Assembly (NCBI RefSeq): GCF_027942865.1
Contig: NC_134521.1
Location: 1,087,501-1,151,500 of the forward strand
DNA length: 64,000 bases
Direction of reading: 5' to 3'
Source: Odontesthes bonariensis
Taxonomy: Eukaryota > Chordata > Actinopteri > Atheriniformes > Atherinopsidae
The notes beneath the pieces were generated by a model. That model saw only the letters and a program-made list of their open reading frames with translations. It was not told where the DNA came from and did no database searches. Both the position numbers and the translations under genes were made by a program. Numbering within the stretch: position 1 is the stretch's first letter; every line of letters begins with the position of its first letter. Below are positions 1 through 11,849 of this stretch, piece after piece.

Positions 1-1130
1 TTTTATTTTGTTTTATTTTGTTTTATTGTTTTATTCAGTTTCATTGTTTTCTTGATTTATTTTGTTTTATCCTGTTTTATTCAGTTTTATTGTTTTAGTC
101 TATTTTATTCTGGGTTTTTTTATTCTGTTTTATTCTGTTTTATTGTTTTATTCTGTTTTAATCTATTTTAATCTATTTTATTTTGTTTTATTGTTTTAAT
201 GTTTTTTTGTTTTGTTCAGTTTTTTGTTTTATTCTGTTTTATTCAGTTTTGTGGTTTTCTTGTTTTATTTAGTTTTATCCTGTTTTATTCAGTTTGATTG
301 TTTTAGTCTGTTTTATTCAGTTTTAATCTATTTTATTCTGTTTTATTCTGTTTTTGTTTGTTTTTTTATTCTGTTTTATTCAGTTTTATTGTTTTATTTT
401 GTTTTAATCTATTTTATTCTGTTTTATTTTGTTTTATTGTTTTAATGTTTTTTGTTTTATTCTGTTTTATTCTGTTTTATTTAGTTTTATTCTGTTTTAT
501 TGTTTTATTCTGTTTTCTTGTTTTCTTGTTTTATTTTGTTTTATCCTGTTTTATTCAGTTTGATTGTTTTAGTCTGTTTTATTCAGTTTTAATCTATTTT
601 ATTCTGTTTTATTCTGTTTTTGTTTGTTTTTTTATTCTGTTTTATTCAGTTTTATTGTTTTATTTTGTTTTAATCTATTTTATTCTGTTTTATTTTGTTT
701 TATTGTTTTAATGTTTTTTGTTTTATTCTGTTTTATTCTGTTTTATTTAGTTTTATTCTGTTTTATTGTTTTATTCTGTTTTCTTGTTTTCTTGTTTTAT
801 TTTGTTTTATCCTGTTTTATTCAGTTTTATTGTTTTAGTCTGTTTTATTCAGTTTTAATCTATTTTATTCAGTTTTAATCTATTTTATTCTGTTTTATTC
901 AGTTTTTTTTATTCTGCTTTATTTTGTTTTATTGTTTTATTCTGTTTTATTGTTTTATTCTGTTTTAATCTATTTTATTTAGTTTTATTGTTTTAATTTT
1001 TTTTTGTTTTGTTCTGTTTTCTTGTTGTATTCTGTTTTCTTGCTGTATTTTGTTTTCTTGTTTTATTCTGTTTTCTTGTTTTATTCTGTTTTATTTTTTT
1101 TATCCTGTTTTATTCTGTTTTATCCCATCA
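1..1130. repeat. T-rich TTTTATTCTG-type tandem repeat
   Basis: Imperfect 5- and 10-bp units (TTTTATTCTG, TTTTATTCAG, TTTTATTG) fill the first 1.1 kb. There is a higher-order period: the stretch from about 358 is repeated nearly exactly 266 bp later, from about 624. The phenylalanine/leucine-rich open frames here follow from the T-rich unit and are not genes. The block lies in lcp2 intron sequence downstream of exon 7. Confidence 0.95.
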
Positions 1131-1211
1131 GCCTTAATAAAACTCCTAACGTCTGAGTGACTTTGTAAAGTTTAACCAGCAACACGTGAACATGATGGCG
1201 TGCTGTGGTAC

Positions 1212-4200
1212 CGACGTAGTCCCCGCTGGGCAGCGTGGGAAACAGCTTGTGAGCCGGGTCGTCCTGAGGTTCGGAGGGAGGAGGCTCGTAGTCGTTGGCC
1301 GTGTCCAGGTCATCATTCGGGGACTCGTAGTCTCCCCCGCTGCCTTCATCGTTGTCGCTGTACGGACTCTCGTAGTCATCGTCAGCATCATCCTGTCGCA
1401 GCAAAACATGTTTCTTACTTTTCTGCAGTCCTGAAGTTGCATTTTTAACTGAAACGTTTTAGATTTCTATTTAAAACAAAGTGCACATATTTTTTTAGTG
1501 ATGATTCAGCCATTTAAAGCGGCCCCAAAGGGAAACATAAAAAAAAACAACTGATAAATATAGAATAAAAAATGTTTTGTTTCCAAATAAATGTTAATAT
1601 ATATTATTACAGAAATATCATTCAATTAAAATATAATCTTATTCAGAATAGTCTGTAAAACATAAAAAAAAAAGCACCAAAGAAAATATTTTATTCTAAA
1701 TGTGAATATTTTCAGTTTTAATATCTTAAAGTTATTAAATTACTGTGTTCTACGTGTTCTACGTGTTTTACATGTTCTTCACAGTTGTGTCAGTGGATGG
1801 TTGAAATAATACTTTATTAATCCCAAAAGTTATTTCACTCAGAATTTGATGATGGCTGTTGTCACGTTCATGGAGTCCACAGAGCTAGCGCCCACAGAGC
1901 CCAGAGAGCTAGCGCCCATAGAGCCCAGAGAACTAGCGCCCACAGAGCCCAGAGAACTAGCGCCCACAGAGCCCAGAGAGCTAGTGCCCATAGAGCCCAG
2001 AGAGCTAGCTCCCATAGAGCCCAGAGAGCTAGCTCCCATAGAGCCCAGAGAGCTAGTGCCCATAGAGCCCAGAGAGCTAATGCCCACAGAGCCCAGAGAA
2101 CTAGCGCCCACAGAGCCCAGAGAGCTAGCTCCCATAGAGCCCAGAGAGCTAGCGCCCATAGAGCCCAGAGAACTAGCGCCCACAGAGCCCAGAGAGCTAG
2201 CGCCCACAGAGCCCAGAGAGCTAGCGCCCAGAGAGCCCAGAGAGCTAGCGCCCAGAGAGCCCAGAGAGCTAGCGCCCAGAGATTCCAGAGAACTAGCGCC
2301 CACAGAGCCCAGAGAGCTAGCGCCCAGAGAGCCCAGAGAGCTAGCGCCCAGAGAGCCCAGAGAGCTAGCGCCCATAGAGCCCAGAGAGCTAGCGCCCAGA
2401 GATTCCAGAGAACTAGCGCCCACAGAGCCCAGAGAGCTAGCGCCCAGAGAGCCCAGAGAGCCCAGAGAGCTAGCGCCCAGAGAGCCCAGAGAACTAGCGC
2501 CCTTAGAGCCCAGAGAGCTAATGCCCACAGAGCCCAGAGAGCTAAAGCTAGCGTATCCGGCTGTATCCGGTATCCCTTGGGGGGGCTCTGTCACGCCCAT
2601 GTTGTTAGTTTTGTGTTTACCGCGTTAGTTTATGTCACGTCTTAGGTTTAAGTTCATGTTTAGTTAAGTTTTGCCATGTTGCCATGTTGCCATGTCCCCC
2701 CCCCCCCCGACAGCTGTGAATTTGTGGTCAGATGTGACACCAAATAAAAAGCCAAATACAGAAGAAGAAGATCAGACTCACAAACTCTTCATCGTCCCAT
2801 CCCTGATCGTCAACGGTGGTCTCTGCAGAGCACAAATCACCACGTCAGCATCTTTAACCAGCTGTTACTTTAACCAGCTGTTACTTTAACCAGCTGTTAC
2901 ATTAACCAGCTGTTACTTTAACCAGCTGTTACATTAACCAGCTGTTACTTTAACCAGCTGTTACATTAACCAGCTGTTACATTAACCAGCTGTTACTTTA
3001 ACCAGCTGTTACATTAACCAGCTGTTACTTTAACCAGCTGTTACATTAACCAGCTGTTACTTTAACCAGCTGTTACATTAACCAGCTGTTACTTTAACCA
3101 GCTGTTACATTAACCAGCTGTTACATTAACCAGCTGTTACATTAACCAGCTGTTACATTAACCAGCTGTTACATTAACCAGCTGTTACATTAACCAGCTG
3201 TTACTTTAACCAGCTGTTACATTAACCAGCTGTTACATTAACCAGCTGTTACATTAACCAGCTGTTACTTTAACCAGCTGTTACATTAACCAGCTGTTAC
3301 ATTAACCAGCTGTTACATTAACCAGCTGTTACATTAACCAGCTGTTACATTAACCAGCTGTTACTTTAACCAGCTGTTACATTAACCAGCTGTTACTTTA
3401 ACCAGCTGTTACATTAACCAGCTGTTACATTAACCAGCTGTTACATTAACCAGCTGTTACTTTAACCAGCTGTTACATTAACCAGCTGTTACTTTAACCA
3501 GCTGTTACTTTAACCAGCTGTTACATTAACCAGCTGTTACATTAACCAGCTGTTACATTAACCAGCTGTTACATTAACCAGCTGTTACATTAACCAGCTG
3601 TTACATTAACCAGCTGTTACTTTAACCAGCTGTTACATTAACCAGCTGTTACATTAACCAGCTGTTACTTTAACCAGCTGTTACTTTAACCAGCTGTTAC
3701 ATTAACCAGCTGTTACTTTAACCAGCTGTTACATTAACCAGCTGTTACATTAACCAGCTGTTACTTTAACCAGCTGTTACTTTAACCAGCTGTTACATTA
3801 ACCAGCTGTTACTTTAACCAGCTGTTACTTTAACCAGCTGTTACTTTAACCAGCTGTTACATTAACCAGCTGTTACATTAACCAGCTGTTACTTTAACCA
3901 GCTGTTACATTAACCAGCTGTTACATTAACCAGCTGTTACATTAACCAGCTGTTACTTTAACCAGCTGTTACTTTAACCAGCTGTTACTTTAACCAGCTG
4001 TTACATTAACCAGCTGTTACATTAACCAGCTGTTACTTTAACCAGCTGTTACTTTAACCAGCTGTTACTTTAACCAGCTGTTACATTAACCAGCTGTTAC
4101 ATTAACCAGCTGTTACTTTAACCAGCTGTTACTTTAACCAGCTGTTACTTTAACCAGCTGTTACATTAACCAGCTGTTACTTTAACCAGCTGTTACTTTA

Positions 4201-7200
4201 ACCAGCTGTTACTTTAACCAGCTGTTACATTAACCAGCTGTTACATTAACCAGCTGTTACTTTAACCAGCTGTTACTTTAACCAGCTGTTACATTAACCA
4301 GCTGTTACTTTAACCAGCTGTTACATTAACCAGCTGTTACTTTAACCAGCTGTTACTTTAACCAGCTGTTACTTTAACCAGCTGTTACATTAACCAGCTG
4401 TTACATTAACCAGCTGTTACTTTAACCAGCTGTTACATTAACCAGCTGTTACATTAACCAGCTGTTACTTTAACCAGCTGTTACTTTAACCAGCTGTTAC
4501 ATTAACCAGCTGTTACTTTAACCAGCTGTTACATTAACCAGCTGTTACATTAACCAGCTGTTACTTTAACCAGCTGTTACTTTAACCAGCTGTTACTTTA
4601 ACCAGCTGTTACATTAACCAGCTGTTACATTAACCAGCTGTTACTTTAACCAGCTGTTACTTTAACCAGCTGTTACTTTAACCAGCTGTTACATTAACCA
4701 GCTGTTACTTTAACCAGCTGTTACTTTAACCAGCTGTTACATTAACCAGCTGTTACTTTAACCAGCTGTTACATTAACCAGCTGTTACTTTAACCAGCTG
4801 TTACATTAACCAGCTGTTACTTTAACCAGCTGTTACTTTAACCAGCTGTTACTTTAACCAGCTGTTACATTAACCAGCTGTTACTTTAACCAGCTGTTAC
4901 TTTAACCAGCTGTTACATTAACCAGCTGTTACATTAACCAGCTGTTACTTTAACCAGCTGTTACTTTAACCAGCTGTTACATTAACCAGCTGTTACTTTA
5001 ACCAGCTGTTACATTAACCAGCTGTTACATTAACCAGCTGTTACTTTAACCAGCTGTTACTTTAACCAGCTGTTACATTAACCAGCTGTTACTTTAACCA
5101 GCTGTTACTTTAACCAGCTGTTACATTAACCAGCTGTTACATTAACCAGCTGTTACTTTAACCAGCTGTTACATTAACCAGCTGTTACATTAACCAGCTG
5201 TTACATTAACCAGCTGTTACATTAACCAGCTGTTACATTAACCAGCTGTTACTTTAACCAGCTGTTACTTTAACCAGCTGTTACTTTAACCAGCTGTTAC
5301 ATTAACCAGCTGTTACATTAACCAGCTGTTACTTTAACCAGCTGTTACTTTAACCAGCTGTTACATTAACCAGCTGTTACATTAACCAGCTGTTACTTTA
5401 ACCAGCTGTTACTTTAACCAGCTGTTACTTTAACCAGCTGTTACATTAACCAGCTGTTACTTTAACCAGCTGTTACTTTAACCAGCTGTTACTTTAACCA
5501 GCTGTTACATTAACCAGCTGTTACATTAACCAGCTGTTACTTTAACCAGCTGTTACTTTAACCAGCTGTTACATTAACCAGCTGTTACTTTAACCAGCTG
5601 TTACATTAACCAGCTGTTACTTTAACCAGCTGTTACATTAACCAGCTGTTACATTAACCAGCTGTTACTTTAACCAGCTGTTACTTTAACCAGCTGTTAC
5701 TTTAACCAGCTGTTACTTTAACCAGCTGTTATTAAACAGTTTATTACTGTCAGAGCTGGTGAAGATTCTCCCACTTTGAGTCAAAAACCCGACTTTAGGC
5801 TTACGCTAAAGCTAAGCTATAAGCTAAATCTGTAATGAGCCTTTATCTAAAAGGCAAGAGTCCAAAGAAACTAAATATTTTATTTATTTTAAATTAACCA
5901 ATTTCAGATTGAACTTTTTATCACATTTTAGAAAACTTCCAACTGGAGACAGGTTTGTAAAAACATGTCAAAGGAAGCGAAGTTCTGTCTCCTGTGTGAG
6001 CTGCAGATAATGAGCTCAGGGGCATCAGTATGATTATAAACATGATTCTGTCTCTCTGTTGTATCACTTCATGATGGAAATAACTACTGGTAAACAAAAC
6101 AAACTCACCCGGTTCGCGGTTTTTGGGGGTCCACCTGTGAAGGAGAGAAAGAAGGTTTCAGACCTGAGGTGAAATCAGTGTGTAGGATGTGTTTGTCCAG
6201 CTTTACTGAAGATTTTTAACTCTGCAGTTATTCACCGTACTAACACGAAATAAGACTCGGGCCAGGCAGCGATTAAAATCTTTAATCTAATTAATCACAT
6301 GATTTCCCTGATTAATCACGATTAATCTCAATTAATCTCATGATTTCCCTGATTAATCGCATTTGTACGCAGAATCCAAAAAGTGAATCCAAAAGTAGTG
6401 TATAGCTTTTAGCATTTAGCTTTATTTTAAATGTGCTGCCATATAAATGAAAGTGCCATAACATTTGTTGTGCAAACACACTTTTAACATCAGCATCTTT
6501 CTGTAGTTTTTATGTAGAAGCCTCGCTCCACTGTCTGTTTCCTTGAATGACTTGCTGCTATCAGTTGTGTGTTTTGCCTTTAAGTGATATTTTAGACTGG
6601 AACTACTACGCTGAGAAGACAATTCAACTTGGCAGTGTTTACAGATGACTTTGGTTCTGTCGACTCCGCCGTCTGGAAGAACTTTAAAATGAAAATGGCC
6701 GAGTAAAAGTTCCGTACCCTTCTCCATGTTTGGTGGATCCGCCGATTACTTTCTTTTCCTGTTCCACAGCAGACAGCAGCAGACTTTTACAAAATAAAAG
6801 CCTGTGAGCAACAGACTTTTACAAAATAAAAGCCTGTGAGCAGCAGACTTTTACAAAATAAAAGCCTGTGAGCAACAGACTTTTACAAAATAAAAGCCTG
6901 TGAGCAACAGACTTTTACAAAATAAAAGCCTGTGAGCGACAGACTTTTACAAAATAAAAGCCTGTGAGCAACAGACTTTTACAAAATAAAAGCCTGTGAG
7001 TGACAGACTTTTACAAAATAAAAGCCTGTGAGCGACAGACTTTTACAAAATAAAAGCCTGTGAGCAACAGACTTTTACAAAATAAAAGCCTGTGAGCGAC
7101 AGACTTTTACAAAATAAAAGCCTGTGAGCAACAGACTTTTACAGAATAAAAGCCTGTGAGTGACAGACTTTTACAAGATAAAAGCCTGTGAGCAACAGAC

Positions 7201-10200
7201 TTTTACAAAATAAAAGCCTGTGAGCGACAGACTTTTACAAAATAAAAGCCTGTGAGCAACAGACTTTTACAAAATAAAAGCCTGTGAGTGACAGACTTTT
7301 ACAAAATAAAAGCCTGTGAGCGACAGACTTTTACAAAATAAAAGCCTGTGAGCAACAGACTTTTACAGAATAAAAGCCTGTGAGTGACAGACTTTTACAA
7401 AATAAAAGCCTGTGAGCAACAGACTTTTACAAAATAAAAGCCTGTGAGCGACAGACTTTTACAAGATAAAAGCCTGTGAGCAACAGACTTTTACAGAATA
7501 AAAGCCTGTGAGTGACAGACTTTTACAAAATAAAAGCCTGTGAGCAACAGACTTTTACAAAATAAAAGCCTGTGAGCGACAGACTTTTACAAAATAAAAG
7601 CCTGTGAGCAACAGACTTTTACAAAATAAAAGCCTGTGAGCAACAGACTTTTACAAAATAAAAGCCTGTGAGCGACAGACTTTTACAATAATAAAATAAA
7701 TAATAAAACGGGTGGTCTGTGGCGTAGTGGGTTGAGCAGGCGCCCCATGTACAGAGGCTACAGTCCTTGCTGCGTGTTGTTCCCCCTCTCTCTGCCCCCT
7801 GCTTCCTGTCGCTCTGAACTTTCCATTAAAGGCACAAAAGCCCCCAAAAAACAAAAAACATTTTGCAAACAAAACCTGCATTAATGTGCGATAAAATATT
7901 ATAAATAATTAATGAGTTAACTCGCCCAGCTCTAAATAAGACGTTTCAAGGAGTCAGATTGAATTTAGGTTTGCATCACTCCCTAAAATTAGCTGCTGTG
8001 AACAGAGCTTCTGCTGCACGCCACAGACATTTCATAAAGCCTTCAGGGAATGAGTCTCCTTTTCCAGGTGGAACATGAACGTACCTTTTAGGAAATATCC
8101 CTTTTTTATCCTCCTTCTTGCTGATTTCATTGCTGATCTTTGAGATCATCCTGCAGACACACAAGGGGAATCACACGTTACATTTTCTAGCTTTCAGTTC
8201 ACTGGGAAAGTAAATCTGATGCCGTCTGTTGAGGCAAAAATGTAGCTGTGGCCGTGGAAATGTAGCATTTCCTGGTTAGAAGTGAATAAATTGGGGTGAT
8301 AGGGTCATCAGAAATTACTTTAATCTCTGGGACTGTCTGGAACATTAAATCCTAGCTGATAGTTTAATGTTTGTGGAAACATTTTATCTTTGCTGGTCAG
8401 ACCAGGAGCAAAGTTGTTTCCATTCCCTCTGATGTGCATAAAGTCTTTTAAAAACCACCTTAAGTGAACGTATTAACATTTTTGTACATTGGTGGCCGTA
8501 GATCAGTGCTAAAAGAAGCAAAAACTGCAGCTGGTGTAATCTGTAGTACTTCAGCTGGGCAGCAGGGGGCAGTACTTACGGCGTGTGCAGTTTGGGGAAC
8601 TTCTGGAGGTCATTATCAGTCAGATTCTGCAAAAGAAAGACACCGTGAGGTTGTGGTTCCATCCAGCATCCCTTCTTACCTCCAACACAACATCCAGAAT
8701 CACGTTTTTTTTTTGTTTTGGATGGTGAACTTACCACAAACCTGGAACCACTGATGGAGCTCTTCAGCACGACTTTGTCACAGCCGGTCAGATTACACTG
8801 TTGAAGAAAAACACCAGTTCAGCTCAGAGTTTCCACTGATCGCTGTTTTTAGCAGAAACTCTGCAGAGAATCACACCAACAAACGCTTCCACTGCGTCGT
8901 TAGACACTACTGAGAGGGATTATAGAAGTTTATTTTATCTTTGTGCCGCTCAGTGATTTTCTATTCAGAAGACTCGTAACTTATAACATCAATGTCTATG
9001 CAGACGACAGCCTTGTTTGGATCTAAAATGTTCGTTCACATCTCTCGTCCAGGCTAATCAATAACTGAAACTGGCACAGAAACTGTAGATAAAAACTAGG
9101 GCTGGGCGCGTTAACTCGTTATTATCGCGTTAACTTGTTAATTATTTAACGTCGATAAATATTTTATCGACAGGTTTTGCTGTCTGCTGCGGAACCAGAA
9201 AAGAAAGACTGCTACAGGTGCTCTTCGGTCTCTGTGTGAAGCTCACGGAGCTAACCGGCGCTACTTCCTGTTTTACTTGTTTCAACATAAAAGCACGTAT
9301 TTCAAAATAAATTTAAAAGAAACTCCTGCATTTACAGCCAAGTTGAATTGTCTTCTCAGCGTAGTAGTTCCAGTCTAAAATATCACTTAAAGGCAAAACA
9401 CACAACTGATAGCAGCAAGTCATTCAAGGAAACAGACAGTGGAGCGAGGCTTCTACATAAAAACTACAGAAAGATGCTGATGTTAAAAGTGTGTTTGCAC
9501 AACAAATGTTATGGCACTTTCATTCATATGGCAGCACATTTAAAATAAAGCTAAATGCTAAAAGCTATACGCTACTTTTGGATTCATTTTTGGATTCTGC
9601 GTACAAATGCGATTAATCGTGATTAATCAGGGAAATCATGTGATTAATTAGATTAAACATTTTAATCGTTGCCCAGCCCTAATAAAAACAGATTCATGAT
9701 TTCACAGCAGAAACTTGTCAATACTTTCCTTCTGCTGCAGAAACCTCAGCTGATTACAGCTTTTTGGGCGACCAAAGGACACAGAACTAGGGCTGTCGCG
9801 ATAACCGCAAAATGCAATCACCGCGGTGCTTAGAGGACCTCCGCGGTGCGTGTCCAGGCCACCGCCACCACCGCCCACCACCGCACGCCCCCTTGCACGC
9901 GCAGAACAACTCGAGAAACTAAAAGAGTTTTTAAGACTGCACAGTAGATACAAAGCGACTGACAGAACTGATACTTTTTTTAAGCCAGCACAGTAATAAT
10001 GATACATTGTATATTACCCGCAAGGCAGGAGAAACACATTAACACAGCTAGGTGCCGCGTTTCTGTCGTCATCTTTGCCGCACACGCACACGCACACACG
10101 TCTGCATGCTACTCGTTGTGGTCTCATTCTCCCTCAGCAGCTGATATTACAAGAATATGCCTACTCAGTGTCGTAGCAATAGAAGTTAAAATAAAATGCA

Positions 10201-11209
10201 GTGGCCTACCTTTATCTCGGCTTTACTCCTCTGCCTAGTCCGGACACTTTATGGCTTTGAATCTTCCCTTATTATCCATGTTTAACGTTGTAAATGCGAC
10301 CGTCTAATATCAACAATAAACTAGCTTCCACAGAACCACAGCTTGGTGTGCACATTTGCTGTTGGGAAATACCTGATCATTTCAACAAAACTGTGTAGGT
10401 GAAACTATTTATATATAAAAAAAAAAAAAAAAACATTTAAAAAAAGTGCCGTGCCAGAAATAAGCTCTAACAACTTCGCGGAAACAGTTAAAGTTCAGCT
10501 TGGGTTGGTTGGTCGGCGGCAGTTTGTTTAAAAAAACTGTATCCCGGACACGTGAGCTCAACTGCTGCCCTGATCTGCTTCGTTTTTCTCCGTCATTGCT
10601 AAACGAAACGTGCGCAGGTCTGCAACAATGTTGATATTTGCCATGTGGCAACAATGTTGCAGAACTGGGGTATGCGCTGCTTGATCTCCGCTATGTTGGT
10701 CTGTGAGCGAGTAAATGACAGGCAAAGCAAAGTGAAATGTCAGAATCGCTGGGAAAAAAACCCGGATTATGCGCTCGATTTTATCTAACATTGCGTCTTG
10801 GAAAGTAGCCTAATGAACAAAAATGCGATATCACCGCATACCGCGCTGTTGAGCGGCTATGAGTCACCGCGGTGGGAATTCCCTCACCGCGACAGCCCTA
10901 CACAGAGCCTCTAACTCTGAATCCCTGTGGCTCCATCAAATGATGAAGAGGAAGAGAATCTTCCTCACACACCAGAGTAAGTCATGGAGTTCCTCAGGGT
11001 TCTGTGTTCGGACCGATTCTTTTCACTTTATACATGCTATACATCGGTAAAGCCAATCGGGCCAATCAGTAACAGTAGCTCAGTAATTGGACTGTTTGTC
11101 CTGGACTCATCAAACCTAAGAAGAGGAACCGGGGCCTCACCCTCCTCAGGTACTCTGCCAGCTGCTGGGGGCTCCACGCCGCCACCTCCGACCTGCTGGG
11201 CCGCTCCAT
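1212..11209 (-). CDS. lcp2: lcp2 (SLP-76) adaptor, 5' portion, seven exons
   Basis: LCP2/SLP-76 is a cytosolic scaffold that couples T-cell and platelet receptors to VAV, NCK, ITK and PLC-gamma. Hand-placed exons, in transcript order: 11141-11209 (start codon), 8735-8797, 8580-8626, 8085-8150, 6109-6134, 2782-2822, 1212-1392. Phases join without a stop for about 164 residues. Residues 1-80 match the SLP-76 SAM domain (MERPSRSEVAAWSP; NLTDNDLQKFPKL; SKISNEISKKEDKKGIF). An acidic segment follows with tyrosines at about 111 (DYESP), 126 (DYESPND) and 139 (DYEPPPS), equivalent to the three phosphotyrosines that bind VAV, NCK and ITK. Exons 5 and 6 are only 26 and 41 nt. The exon 7 donor (GTACCA) is weak and its exact position uncertain. 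The proline-rich and SH2 exons lie off the left edge. BLNK was considered, but the SAM domain favours LCP2. Confidence 0.93.
1445..1867. other. AT-rich lcp2 intron 6 sequence
   Basis: No exon seen. A short stretch near 1809-1845 (ACTTTATTAATCCC) resembles a fish LINE 3' tail. Confidence 0.5.
1868..2560. repeat. 24-bp minisatellite in lcp2 intron 6
   Basis: About 28 units built on GAGCCCAGAGAGCTAGCGCC plus 4 bp. Variation is confined to a few positions (cacagag, catagag, cagagag; CTAGC or CTAAT). Because 24 is divisible by three, both strands carry long open frames (repeating ELAPTEPR on one, ASSLGS on the other). It lies inside an intron between two recognised lcp2 exons. Confidence 0.96.
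2849..5735. repeat. 16-bp satellite, about 180 units, lcp2 intron 5
   Basis: The unit TTACWTTAACCAGCTG is repeated without interruption for 2.9 kb and is almost invariant except for one base (T or A in ttacTttaa/ttacAttaa). Each unit contains the palindromic E-box CAGCTG. The array begins 27 bp beyond lcp2 exon 6 and ends about 370 bp before exon 5. Confidence 0.98.
6422..6727 (-). pseudogene. BED-type zinc finger remnant of hAT transposase
   Basis: A 101-residue frame carries a BED finger: VICKHCQVELSS then SLKYHLKAKH, giving C-x2-C and H-x4-H ligands near residues 29-53. After about residue 75 it jumps to the element's 3' end, so the DDE/dimerisation region is deleted. A sister copy with the same junction lies at 9324-9548 on the plus strand. 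Confidence 0.8.
6776..7690. repeat. 32-bp minisatellite inside the hAT element
   Basis: About 28 units around AGACTTTTACAAAATAAAAG followed by CCTGTGAGCRAC. Variants are gcaa/gcga/gtga and a few aaaata/agaata/agata changes. The same unit, reverse-complemented, forms an array at 32848-33117 in another hAT copy. Confidence 0.96.
7705..7866 (+). mobile_element. tRNA-derived SINE-like fragment
   Basis: GTGGCGTAGTGGGTTGAGCA resembles the A-box-bearing head of a fish tRNA-derived SINE. No good B box remains, and the fragment ends in an A-rich tail. It is nested in the hAT element. Confidence 0.5.
9097..9681 (+). mobile_element. hAT-type non-autonomous copy, exact 8-bp TSD
   Basis: Starts TAGGGCTGGGCGCGTTAACT and ends with TTGCCCAGCCCTA-type sequence. 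The flanks carry an exact duplication ATAAAAAC (9089-9096, 9682-9689). It includes the truncated BED frame at 9324-9548 but lacks the 32-bp array of the 6.3-kb copy. It sits in lcp2 intron 1. Confidence 0.88.
9324..9548 (+). pseudogene. Truncated BED finger frame in hAT copy
   Basis: Encodes the C-terminal half of the BED finger (SLKYHLKAKH) and the same deletion junction as the copy at 6422-6727. The two cysteines are missing. Confidence 0.7.
9788..10900. mobile_element. hAT-type MITE, TIR TAGGGCTGTCGCG
   Basis: Left end TAGGGCTGTCGCGATAACC; right end CACCGCGACAGCCCTA. The flanking 8-bp sequences CACAGAAC (9780-9787) and CACAGAGC (10901-10908) match at 7 of 8 positions. Subterminal CACCGCGGTG palindromes occur at both ends. 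No transposase frame. In lcp2 intron 1. Confidence 0.82.
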
Positions 11210-11845
11210 CCTGCGCACTCCTTACGTCTCTTTGACTCGAGGACACGGCGTCCGCCCGGCTGATGTCGAAGCTGTTTGAGCTCTAACAGGAGGAGGAAGA
11301 CATCGGCCTCGGTTCGGCCTCGGTTCTCCACCGCCTCTTCCTGTGAACCCGAGCTGCTCCTAAAGATTCAGAACACAGGAGAACTGCCACCCGTCTTCAG
11401 CGTTTACTTCCTCAGATCGAGCCGCCGTCTCCTGAGGCTGCAGGCGAGTTTCTGAGCGAAGACGCCCGACCGGAGGTGGCAAAGAGCAGTCGCCCGGGCC
11501 CAAAATGGCTTCCTGCCTTCCTGCTGTCACTCTTCTACTCTTTCAGCGTCTCTCTCTGCTGTTCTTTCCTCCGTCTCTCTGAGGAAGTGAGTGTGCAGCG
11601 GGGGGTGGAGGCAGCATCATCCTCCCCCCGCCGACCACAGAGCGGAACAGCCGCTGCAGCTGCAACACGGCGAGGAGGAAGCAGCTCCATCGCTGCACTG
11701 ACGGAGGCCTCACCCTCACTGAGCCGGGTCGGGTCGGGTCGGGTTGGCAGACTCATCTGAGTTTGGAGAAAGTTTAACAGTTTGGAGGAACTTTAGTGCA
11801 AGTTTCGGTGCAATCTGTTGGTTTCTTTAGCTAGGAAATTGTTTT
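11210..11845 (-). promoter_or_regulatory. lcp2 5' flank, promoter not resolved
   Basis: Sequence directly upstream of the lcp2 start codon. No TATA box or second coding exon is obvious. Small open frames here lack recognisable homology. A promoter is inferred from position only. Confidence 0.3.
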
Positions 11846-11849
11846 TGAA

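Larger units (their letters stand above)
6257..7934 (-). mobile_element. hAT-type element with BED remnant and internal minisatellite
   Basis: The ends resemble TAGGGCTGGGC..CGATTAA inverted repeats and are flanked by an exact 8-bp duplication AATAAGAC (6249-6256 and 7935-7942), the hAT hallmark. Reading on the minus strand, it contains a 32-bp minisatellite and a BED zinc finger remnant; no catalytic transposase domain is left. A SINE-like piece sits near 7705-7866. The element lies in lcp2 intron 4. Confidence 0.85.

Noticed and set aside
1839-2628. Serine/glycine-rich or ELAPTEPR repeat proteins
   Set aside because: 24-bp intronic minisatellite between confirmed lcp2 exons; open on both strands because the unit is divisible by three.
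6776-7690. CRISPR-like regular array
   Set aside because: Units are contiguous with no unique spacers, inside a transposon in a vertebrate genome.
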